Part shown: piece after piece, positions 18,289 to 26,598 of the stretch
How positions within the stretch are numbered: the stretch's first letter is position 1
How the letters are laid out: every line of letters begins with the position of its first letter
Assembly (NCBI GenBank): GCA_029688955.1
Contig: JARUKZ010000028.1
Location: 1-56,336 of the forward strand
Length of the DNA: 56,336 nt
Reading direction: 5' to 3'
Origin: Chitinispirillales bacterium ANBcel5
GTDB taxonomy: Bacteria; Fibrobacterota; Chitinivibrionia; Chitinivibrionales; Chitinispirillaceae
The notes under the pieces: generated by a model
Told to the model about the DNA's origin: nothing
The model's database searches: none
Seen by the model: only the letters and a program-made list of their open reading frames with translations
Translations under genes and position numbers: made by a program

Positions 18289-19612
18289 GTCTGAAGGATT
18301 CCATGACTAAGAATGGATTAAGACAACCGCATTTTTTTTAGGCATTGAATAACCATTTCTTTTTTGTGTCTGAAGGATTCCATGACTAAGAATGGATTAA
18401 GACTAAAGCCGCGAGTCACCCAAAAGTCACCCGTGCGGAGTGAGTCTGAAGGATTCCATGACTAAGAATGGATTAAGACTAATTTAATAGCTCCTGGAGC
18501 TAGTCCTGAAGGAGTTTGTGAGTCTGAAGGATTCCATGACTAAGAATGGATTAAGACTGGGTAGAACGTTTTAAACTCAACAATGAGGTTTTACAGTCTG
18601 AAGGATTCCATGACTAAGAATGGATTAAGACTTATCCAAAACCCGCTCAACGGGCTTTCCGTCTATAATTTCAAGTCTGAAGGATTCCATGACTAAGAAT
18701 GGATTAAGACAAAGAAAAAAATAGAATACTCAACCACAAAATCATAATCCCAGTCTGAAGGATTCCATGACTAAGAATGGATTAAGACTAAACATGTCAT
18801 AGGGATTGTCTGCGCCCCGGGGTTGCTCTGTTGGTCTGAAGGATTCCATGACTAAGAATGGATTAAGACCATGGCAGGTGATGCATCAACCACACCATCA
18901 GCTTAGTGTACGTCTGAAGGATTCCATGACTAAGAATGGATTAAGACCTGTTAAGGATATTATGGAAAACCTTACAAGCGTAATTGAGTCTGAAGGATTC
19001 CATGACTAAGAATGGATTAAGACCCGATATAACCAGTTTCAAAATCACCCCAAGGTTTACGTCTGAAGGATTCCATGACTAAGAATGGATTAAGACTTAG
19101 CCCAGTTTTGCTCCATTGATTTGTTACAATCAAGTCTGAAGGATTCCATGACTAAGAATGGATTAAGACCTTGTTGCCTCTGCTGGTATTGTACGCACGC
19201 CCGCACCGTCTGAAGGATTCCATGACTAAGAATGGATTAAGACAAGATAGCGCCAACTATCTAAACAATTTTATAACGATCTCAGTCTGAAGGATTCCAT
19301 GACTAAGAATGGATTAAGACCTCCCCGTTCATGTCGCTATATTCGTGCTCCTCTGTCAGTCTGAAGGATTCCATGACTAAGAATGGATTAAGACTAAACT
19401 CATAAAAAAGTTTAGACTTTTCAAAGACATAGTCTGAAGGATTCCATGACTAAGAATGGATTAAGACTGAAGATTGTAAGAGTAGGTTTTTAATATCATC
19501 TTTGCTAGTCTGAAGGATTCCATGACTAAGAATGGATTAAGACTGCTCCATGGGGGATCTCTTTCACAAGACTGTAGAGTTTAAGTCTGAAGGATTCCAT
19601 GACTAAGAATGG
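18289..19612 (+). CRISPR. CRISPR array 2 (18 repeats, 17 spacers)
   Basis: Same 36-bp repeat as array 1, first copy 18289-18324, spacers 37-45 bp, last copy 19585-19612 degenerate after 28 bases. The last three spacers (19395-19431, 19468-19507, 19544-19584) are the same as array 1 spacers at 17002-17038, 17377-17416 and 17453-17493. The four spacers between the first two of these in array 1 are missing here. The other 14 spacers appear unique within the window. Confidence 0.98.
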
Positions 19613-19733
19613 GATAACGTAATTACCAGTGACAAATGACTAATTACTAATTAAAGAAAAGGGAGATGTCTTTCTTTTCCCTTTTCCTGCTCAAAGCTCA
19701 CCGCTCACGGCTCATAGCTACTAAAGTCTGAAG
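19613..19733 (+). repeat. array trailer 2 with 8-bp repeat stub
   Basis: A copy of the 113-bp trailer following array 2, again ending in GTCTGAAG (19726-19733), which abuts leader 3. It differs from trailer 1 at a few positions only. Confidence 0.8.
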
Positions 19734-20075
19734 ATCGGGAATTATTACGGGGCTAAAGGCGATAGTTTGAGTCACCCCCGGGCGTCAATGGTGAAAGAGT
19801 GTAAAGACCCGTTTGGGGGGACTCTTAGGCTATTATCTCGGGAGGAAAGGGAGAACGGAATTTGGTCTTGCTCTTTTTCATAAGCGCTGAAAGCGCGGGA
19901 TATTCGTTGCTATTATAGGAAAGAAGAAGTAAGATTTGTGATGTGAATAGGATGGGACTTTGGGCAAAAAAAGGCCCGTTTGTTACCAAATATTATATTC
20001 TGTTATCCGTAATAGAGGCATGGTTACCCCCCTGTTTTACGGCTTAAAAAGTACAAAAAAACATGCCGCAGTGGC
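19734..20075 (+). promoter_or_regulatory. truncated CRISPR leader 3
   Basis: Begins like the other leaders but breaks off after CATGCCGCAGTGGC. About 220 bp that should separate this point from the first repeat are missing, and 28 bp of what looks like the end of a spacer (20076-20103) follows directly. The inverted-repeat partner CTGCGGCAT and the leader-repeat junction are gone, so this array probably no longer takes up spacers. Confidence 0.75.
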
Positions 20076-20103
20076 TTTTGTGCTATTTCTACCTCATAAT
20101 TAA

Positions 20104-20437
20104 GTCTGAAGGATTCCATGACTAAGAATGGATTAAGACCTAATGTTTCGTTACGATTTAAAGAGCTTTCATCAAGTCTGAAGGATTCCATGACTAAGAA
20201 TGGATTAAGACCTACAACGAAGAATACCACAGAAACGCTTATTTTCGTCTGAAGGATTCCATGACTAAGAATGGATTAAGACCTCCCAAAAGCGGGTTGA
20301 CAATTCATCTTCACTCTTCAGTCTGAAGGATTCCATGATGAAGGATTCCATGACTAAGAATGGATTAAGACATAACCGCCGCCCCAGATCCCATGTGCTG
20401 CAGCAGCGAGTCCGAAAGATTCCATGACTAAGAATGT
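20104..20437 (+). CRISPR. CRISPR array 3, short and decayed (5 repeats, 4 spacers)
   Basis: Repeats at 20104, 20176 and 20247 are intact. At 20321-20371 a repeat carries an internal duplication: the first 18 bases, then TGAAGGATTCCATGAC through the end. The last repeat (20410-20437) has substitutions (GTCCGAAAGATTCC) and diverges like the other terminal repeats. Spacers are 35-38 bp. A partial spacer (20076-20103) precedes the first repeat, showing that the leader-side end was deleted. Confidence 0.93.
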
Positions 20438-20588
20438 GGTAACGTAATTACCAATTACTAATGACAAATGACTAATTATGGGAAAGGAAGACACCTTTCT
20501 TTTCCCTTTTCCTGCTCAAAGCTCACCGCTCATAGCTCATGGCTCAAAGCTACTAACCTCTGAAGGTTTTCACGACTAAGAATAGACC
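20438..20588 (+). repeat. array trailer 3 with degenerate repeat upstream of cas1
   Basis: The trailer copy (20438-20557) is followed by a worn but longer repeat copy at 20558-20588, CTCTGAAGGTTTTCACGACT then AAGAATAGACC. This shows that the 8-bp stub at the other trailers was once a full repeat. cas1 follows about 100 bp later. Confidence 0.7.
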
Positions 20589-20694
20589 AACCCCCATACA
20601 TTTTTTTTTCCATCATCTGGTAACAGCACAACTGGATTACTTTTTGCTAACCCTTTCGGGCTACTTCTGTATCTACCATGAAAGGGGAGCTGCA

Positions 20695-21741
20695 ATGTCT
20701 TTTCTCTATATTACAGAACAGGGAGCCTATATAAAGAAAAAGGGCGGTCATATTCAGGTGATAAAGAATGAGGAGGTGCTGGTTGAGCGCGTTATACGCG
20801 AGATAAAGTGTCTGGTACTGTTTGGTGGGGTGCACCCTACCACCGATGCAACGCTGGCACTACTCAACAGTGGTTGTGATATCGCCTACATGACCAAAAA
20901 CGGCCACTTCAAGGGACGGCTGGTAAGTGCGGCCGGTAAAAACTCTATTCTGCGTGCCGGGCAGTATGCTATGTTTCACGATCCCAAAGTACGGCTTGCT
21001 TTTGCACGACGGTACGTTATTGCAAAGATAAGAAACGGCATGGCGGTGCTTAGCGACTATCATCACAGTGGCAAAAGTGAATTTGTTTTTGACGAACGAT
21101 CTTCAATTGAAGAGATCTGTGAGCATATCGCTACGCGCTGTAATGATCTGGCGAGTCTCTTTGGCTATGAAGGAGCCGCGGCCAGACACTACTTTGGGGC
21201 ATTTGCACGACTTCTTACTCACGGAAGAGCATTTCCCGGTAGAATATTTCATCCATCAACCGATCCGGTAAACGCGCTGCTTTCCTTCGGTTACTCCTTT
21301 GTGGCTCGTGAGCTGCAGGGGATCCTTGAAGCACTGGGGCTTGATCCCTATATCGGTTTCTTCCATGAAGTAACCTACGGCAGGGCATCGTTGACACTGG
21401 ATCTTATGGAGGAGTTTCGCCACCCCTTTATCGACAGGTTGGTGGTGAGGCTCTTTAATAAAAGAATGCTTGGTGATGATGATTTTGAGACCGGGGACAA
21501 GGGGCAGGTGTATCTTAAAAAAGAGTCGTTAAAGATCTTCATACGTCATTATGAGGAGTGGGCAAACAGGGTAAACCGAACCCTTGGTGATGATGGGGAG
21601 CTTTCCTGGAGGCAGGTGATGTGGAAGCAGGGGGAGAAGTTACGCAGGGCAGTGGAATATAATGAAGAGTACACACCTTTTTCATGGAAAGAGGGGATAA
21701 AGGAAGCCAGCTATAGCGGCAGCGGGGAGGGGGCTAGATGA
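20695..21741 (+). CDS. cas1: Cas1 integrase
   Basis: Protein of 348 residues, the metal-dependent integrase that inserts new spacers at the leader-repeat junction with Cas2. The start at 20695 follows AAGGGGAGC; an upstream in-frame start at 20644 lacks a ribosome site and would add 17 unusual residues. The N-terminal beta domain begins MSFLYITEQGAYIKKKGG. The helical domain has the expected metal ligands in GYEGAAARHYF (Glu near 160), GFFHEVTYGRASL (His near 224) and LDLMEEFRHPF (acidic, near 239). Base composition is host-like and G+C-richer than the cmr genes. It overlaps cas2 by 4 bases. Confidence 0.95.
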   Translation: MSFLYITEQGAYIKKKGGHIQVIKNEEVLVERVIREIKCLVLFGGVHPTTDATLALLNSGCDIAYMTKNGHFKGRLVSAAGKNSILRAGQYAMFHDPKVRLAFARRYVIAKIRNGMAVLSDYHHSGKSEFVFDERSSIEEICEHIATRCNDLASLFGYEGAAARHYFGAFARLLTHGRAFPGRIFHPSTDPVNALLSFGYSFVARELQGILEALGLDPYIGFFHEVTYGRASLTLDLMEEFRHPFIDRLVVRLFNKRMLGDDDFETGDKGQVYLKKESLKIFIRHYEEWANRVNRTLGDDGELSWRQVMWKQGEKLRRAVEYNEEYTPFSWKEGIKEASYSGSGEGAR

Positions 21742-22013
21742 AATATGTGATCGCTTTTGACATCAGCGATGACAATGCGCGCTACCGCGCGGTAAAAATT
21801 CTGCTTCAGTACTGTTACCGGGTTCAAAAGTCGGTGTTTGAGGGGGTAATGGGGCACAGTGCACTTACTGAATGCCTTGAGCGCTTAGGGACGGTAATTG
21901 ATTCGCGCACCGACTCTTTGCGCTGTTATCAGTTGTGTGCGGGGTGTTCGGAGACGATGCGGGAGCTTGGGAATGGTCCGCGCATCGAGAAGTTGGAGTA
22001 TCTGATACTGTAG
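21738..22013 (+). CDS. cas2: Cas2 adaptation protein
   Basis: Protein of 91 residues, forming the Cas1-Cas2 integration complex. It has the ferredoxin-like N-terminal strand with the usual Asp (YVIAFDISDDNARYRAVKIL), the RVQKSVFEG motif near residue 30 and a C-terminal strand. Its ATG overlaps the cas1 stop (ATGA). A lone terminal CRISPR repeat begins 26 bases after its stop. Confidence 0.94.
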   Translation: MKYVIAFDISDDNARYRAVKILLQYCYRVQKSVFEGVMGHSALTECLERLGTVIDSRTDSLRCYQLCAGCSETMRELGNGPRIEKLEYLIL

Positions 22014-22039
22014 GTGCTCTGAGGCGGTTCATCCCTCCA

Positions 22040-22188
22040 GTCTGAAGGATTCCATGACTAAGAATGGGATAACGTAATTACCAGTGACAAATGACTAATT
22101 CCTAATTAAAGAAAAGGGAGATGTCTTTCTTTTCCCTTTTCCTGCTCAAAGCTCACCGCTCACGGCTCATAGCTACTAAAGTCTGAAG
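22040..22188 (+). repeat. isolated terminal CRISPR repeat plus trailer 4
   Basis: A 28-base terminal-type repeat (22040-22067) stands alone right after cas2, followed by the 113-bp trailer (22068-22180) and the GTCTGAAG stub (22181-22188). It has no spacers, so it is the end of an array whose body was lost, or a duplicated array end that moved with the cas1-cas2 genes. Confidence 0.8.
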
Positions 22189-22750
22189 ATCGAGAATTAT
22201 TACGGGGCTAAAGGCGATAGTTTGAGTCACCCCCGGGCGTCAATGGTGAAAGAGTGTAAAGACCCGTTTTGGGGGACTCTTATGCTATTATCTCGGGAGG
22301 AAAGGGAGAACGGAATTTGGTCTTGCTCTTTTTCATAAGCGCTGAAAGCGCGGGATATTCGTTGCTATCATAGGAAAGAAGAAGTAAGATTTGTGATGTG
22401 AATAGGATGGGATTTTGGGCAAAAAAAGGCCCGTTTGTTACCAAATATTATATTCTGTAATCCGTAATAGAGGCATGATTACACCCCTGTTTTACGGCTT
22501 AAAAAGTACAAAAAAACATGCCGCAGTGGCCAAATGGCGAAAATGGTACCATTTGGGGCAACCAACTCCTGCGGCATATAAAATTTGTCAAAAAAGTGGT
22601 GACTATGCCGCAAAGGCTCAAGGCGTTGATTTTTATAGTCCTTACAGAAAACGGCCATTGTTGCCGGATTGCTCTTTGGAAAGAAGGTTGGGGATATGCC
22701 GCAAACGGCCCTCTAACTCATTGATTTATAAGGCCAAAAATTGGACTACG
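22189..22750 (+). promoter_or_regulatory. CRISPR leader 4
   Basis: A full-length leader ending at the first repeat of array 4. The proximal half has more changes than leaders 1 and 2. CCAAATGG...CCATTTGG (around 22530-22556) is a perfect inverted repeat here but not in the others, while the ACCGGCA/TGCCGGT hairpin is weakened. The long open frame (22415-22756) is kept. Confidence 0.8.
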
Positions 22751-24776
22751 GTCTGAAGGATTCCATGACTAAGAATGGATTAAGACTAACCTTAGCTAAA
22801 ATTGAATCAGAGGTGCTATTACCGTCTGAAGGATTCCATGACTAAGAATGGATTAAGACTAATCACGTCGCGTCGACACACCCGCAAGGTCTCGCGGTAG
22901 AGTCTGAAGGATTCCATGACTAAGAATGGATTAAGACCATTTCCAATCACAGCGCCGTTTTGTACGCCCCTGCCGATTAGTCTGAAGGATTCCATGACTA
23001 AGAATGGATTAAGACTATTAACAGAGGTAGCGCGCCGAGGTGGAAATAATCTCAGTCTGAAGGATTCCATGACTAAGAATGGATTAAGACTATTTCCATG
23101 CGCTGCAAGCTGTGCAGGGTTATCACGTCTGAAGGATTCCATGACTAAGAATGGATTAAGACGATAGAGATGGGAGAGTATTGCGTCAACCAGAAAATGA
23201 TGAGTCTGAAGGATTCCATGACTAAGAATGGATTAAGACAAAACCGTTTATTGGCTCACACCACGAGGCATTTACCGGATGTCTGAAGGATTCCATGACT
23301 AAGAATGGATTAAGACATACGTAGACCAAGACGTAAACCTCTGAGAAGGCCGGTTGAGTCTGAAGGATTCCATGACTAAGAATGGATTAAGACCACTTTC
23401 TGCTGACCTATATTTAAGTAAGGACAACCTAACGTCTGAAGGATTCCATGACTAAGAATGGATTAAGACCGCTTCTGGCGCTCTGAAGATGGGTGGAAGC
23501 ACAAAAAGGGGTCTGAAGGATTCCATGACTAAGAATGGATTAAGACTCCGTACTTGATAGGTCGATTCGCTGTCCTCGGTTTTTTCGTCTGAAGGATTCC
23601 ATGACTAAGAATGGATTAAGACATACTGAAGTTAGCCCGGGGATTGGGCGTATGGCAGCAAGTCTGAAGGATTCCATGACTAAGAATGGATTAAGACTTT
23701 CCATAAGTGTACCAGGTGCACCGCATTTGTGCATCCCGTCTGAAGGATTCCATGACTAAGAATGGATTAAGACCAGATACTGAAGACAATCATAGATTTG
23801 AATATTTGGATACATAGTCTGAAGGATTCCATGACTAAGAATGGATTAAGACGTTCCTGGCTGAAACCTCTTTTCGTAATATCATCTGATAAGTCTGAAG
23901 GATTCCATGACTAAGAATGGATTAAGACAGGAAAGGCGCAAGAGGTTGGAAGACATCAAACTGGGTCTAGAGTCTGAAGGATTCCATGACTAAGAATGGA
24001 TTAAGACCGGAAAGGCGCAAGAGGTTGGAAGACATCAAACTGGGTCTAGAGTCTGAAGGATTCCATGACTAAGAATGGATTAAGACCGGAATTCTCCTAC
24101 TGATCATTGTGCAACTGACTTGTGTCTGAAGGATTCCATGACTAAGAATGGATTAAGACCAGATTTATCAAGTGTTGCTGGAAGTGTTTCGCTGAGTCTG
24201 AAGGATTCCATGACTAAGAATGGATTAAGACCTATTTGAACCATGTCCGGTCTTCGCCCATCCGAATATTTTCGTCTGAAGGATTCCATGACTAAGAATG
24301 GATTAAGACTATCTTGAGATTGGTCGTCCATATACATTTCCTTTGTTAAAGTCTGAAGGATTCCATGACTAAGAATGGATTAAGACTCTTTAAGCGGCTG
24401 GTTCAAAAGTATCGCTGCGGCTGTATGTCTGAAGGATTCCATGACTAAGAATGGATTAAGACTAAAGGAGATGGCCGAATCGCGGTGTTTTACTCGTCTG
24501 AAGGATTCCATGACTAAGAATGGATTAAGACACGCCCAGGTGCTCATAGAGTTCTGCCATTAGGCGATCCCGATTATTGCGATCGCCCAACCTAGTCTGA
24601 AGGATTCCATGACTAAGAATGGATTAAGACCCTGTCAGTCCATCCGCCCAGTGCGGTGCGTTTCACGTGTCTGAAGGATTCCATGACTAAGAATGGATTA
24701 AGACTTGGGATATGGGTGATGGAACATTTAAAGAAGGTCGAGTCTGAAGGATTCCATGACTAAGAATGGATTAGAC
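22751..24776 (+). CRISPR. CRISPR array 4 (27 repeats, 26 spacers)
   Basis: The largest array, with the same repeat, first copy 22751-22786. Spacers are 33-43 bp except one of 63 bp (24532-24594), which holds a GGCGATC/GATCGCC stem. Adjacent spacers 23929-23971 and 24008-24050 are identical except for the first base. The last repeat (24742-24776) lacks one A (GGATTAGAC) and there is no trailer; tandem repeats begin directly after it. No spacer is shared with arrays 1-3 by eye. Confidence 0.98.
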
Positions 24777-24798
24777 CAATTTGCCAAAAAACCGGACA

Positions 24799-25189
24799 CT
24801 TCGCCTCCTTGATGGCTACTATACGCGAAAATATCGACCCACTGCACCAAAAGTGGTAGCCACTGCGCCCAAATTGACACCCACTGCGCCTCCTTTATGC
24901 TTTCTATACGCGAAAATATCGACCCACTGCACCAAAAGTGATAGCCACTGCGCCCAAATTAGCACCCACTGCGCCCCCTTTATGCTTTCTATACGCGAGA
25001 ATATCGACCCACTGCACCAAAAGTGATAGCCACTGCGCCCAAATTAGCACCCACTGCGCCTCCTTGATGGTTTCTATACGCGAAAATATCGACCCACTGC
25101 ACCAAAAGTGATAGCCACTGTGCCCAAATTTGCACCCACTGCGCCCCCTTGATGGTTTCTATACGCGAGAATATCCACCCACTGCACCC
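24799..25189. repeat. 85-bp tandem repeat abutting array 4
   Basis: The word ATACGCGA recurs at 24821, 24906, 24991, 25076 and 25161, exactly 85 bp apart. Each unit contains TATACGCGA(A/G)AATATC, ACCCACTGCACCAAAAGTG and CACTGCGCCCAAATT. All frames are largely open on both strands, which is a result of the repeat and not evidence of a gene. The bases 24777-24798 join it to the last repeat of array 4. Confidence 0.9.
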
Positions 25190-25490
25190 AAATTGGTACC
25201 CGCTGCACCCAAATTGGTACCCGCTGCACCCAAATTGGTACCCGCTGCACCCAAATTGGTACCCGCTGCACCCAAATTGGTACCCGCTGCGCCCAAATTG
25301 GTACCCGCTGCACCCAAATTGGTACCCGCTGCACCCAAATTGGTACCCGCTGCGCCCAAATTGGTACCCACTGCGCCCAAATTGGTACCCACTGCGCCCA
25401 AATTGGTACCCACTGCGCCCAAATTGGTACCCACTGCGCCCAAATTGGTACCCACTGCGCCCAAATTGGTACCCACTGCGCCCAAATTGG
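25190..25490. repeat. 21-bp tandem repeat, 15 units
   Basis: AAATTGGTACCC followed by (A/G)CTGC(A/G)CCC recurs every 21 bp from 25190 to 25484, giving 15 copies. The first units have CGCTGCACCC and later ones CACTGCGCCC, a gradient typical of tandem expansion. The unit grew out of the ACTGCGCCCAAATT part of the 85-bp repeat. Because 21 is a multiple of three, long false open frames with 7-residue periods run through it on both strands. 25491-25664 shows no gene. Confidence 0.92.
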
Positions 25491-25664
25491 CAGGGCCTGT
25501 TCCAGATTACCGTTGATTGCGTCCAAATGAAATACACTGCGCACACAACCAACGACAATTAGGTAGGCACTACGCTTAAGCAGGAAATGGCAGCGGTTCC
25601 CGGTGTTTTTTATCAATCAAATGTGTTAGATACAGGGGTTTTTGCGGTATTGTTGTTGGGGACC

Positions 25665-25704
25665 AAAAAAAAATCCTGCCTGCGACAGTAGCGCTGACAG
25701 GATT
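25665..25704 (-). terminator. rho-independent terminator of the 275-residue gene
   Basis: Read on the minus strand, AATCCTG (25704-25698) pairs with CAGGATT (25678-25672), and the stem is followed at once by a run of nine T. It lies about 65 bp past the stop of the minus-strand gene ending at 25771. Confidence 0.7.
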
Positions 25705-25770
25705 GTGTGAACAGTGGGTATGATCCATCCTCATATCATTTTTAAAACATACACCACTGAAACAACCTGA

Positions 25771-26598
25771 TTAACACTCAGGGTTTGCTGCCTCATCAGC
25801 TGCCTGAGAGTCACTTCTGTTTGATCTGTTGCGTAAGCGCCTGAAGTAATCACTTGCATATTCTGACTTTCTGTCCGGATTATCAAAATAGACCGCATCC
25901 AGCCAGGAATTGATATTTGCCTGTGACTGGCGGCAAAGAAGAATGATCTTGTTACGGTAAATGATCTCTTCCTGGCGTACATTTCTTAAGGCATCAGCTC
26001 TGTTTAAGAGCTGTTTTAATTCACTGGCCCACTCAATTTTTTCATTGAGATAGATTCTGTCTATTCTTCTCCCACCAATAACGATATTTGAAACAATATC
26101 GATAACCTTCAGGCACAGTTTGGCAAGAGAAAGAATATCCTGTATGCTGTCCATGTTTGAGTTACCTTCAGATATTTCTTTAAGTACACTGCGTATAGAG
26201 GGTACTTGTTTAGCCGCAACTCTGCATGCAGCGATAAGGCGGTTGCGTTCGGTTTTAATGTTATCCTGCTCTTTTTGCCACTCCTGAACGGCCGCGGAAA
26301 CATTTTCCCTGTTAACCACTACTTTCGAATTACTCCGAAACAGCTCTTTGTGGAGTTCTTTGTAGATGTCATACTTGTTCCAATCGAAACCGCACGCTTC
26401 CCAGGTGTCCCTATCGTGCTCCATATTGGCAAGATCTTTACCAAACTCACCTACAAATACTGTAACCGGCATGTGCGGATCTGGAACCGGACCACTTATG
26501 GCAGCAACTTTCTCTTCAATTGTACCGATGATTTCGGGCATATCCGAAATCTCTTCTTCGGTAATAGCAGAGGCAGCTTCTAACTCTTGTACTGTCAT
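25771..26598 (-). CDS. hypothetical helical protein
   Basis: Protein of 275 residues that I do not recognise. The start is the ATG at 26598 with AAGGAG upstream; a longer frame to 26742 lacks a ribosome site. The N-terminus is acidic (MTVQELEAASAITEEEIS). A hydrophobic strand PVTVFVGEFGKDLANMEHDR (about residues 33-52) precedes mostly charged, probably helical sequence with WQKEQDNIKTERNRLIAACR near 115. There is a mildly hydrophobic stretch LAKLCLKVIDIVSNIVIGGR near 165 and a basic C-terminus (RRLRNRSNRSDSQAADEA). No signal peptide is seen. It stands alone between the tandem repeats and a 1.2-kb empty region, with its own terminator, so it looks like a real single-gene unit. Confidence 0.72.
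   Translation of the reverse strand: MTVQELEAASAITEEEISDMPEIIGTIEEKVAAISGPVPDPHMPVTVFVGEFGKDLANMEHDRDTWEACGFDWNKYDIYKELHKELFRSNSKVVVNRENVSAAVQEWQKEQDNIKTERNRLIAACRVAAKQVPSIRSVLKEISEGNSNMDSIQDILSLAKLCLKVIDIVSNIVIGGRRIDRIYLNEKIEWASELKQLLNRADALRNVRQEEIIYRNKIILLCRQSQANINSWLDAVYFDNPDRKSEYASDYFRRLRNRSNRSDSQAADEAANPEC

Noticed and set aside
22819..23167. Frames made of repeated LNPFLVMESFRL or LKDSMTKNGLRL peptides
   Set aside because: They are translations of the CRISPR repeat in arrays, not genes.
24989..25616. Several 100-190-codon frames on both strands with 7-residue periods
   Set aside because: They are open only because the 21-bp and 85-bp repeats lack stops; there is no ribosome site, no family pattern, and all frames are equally open.
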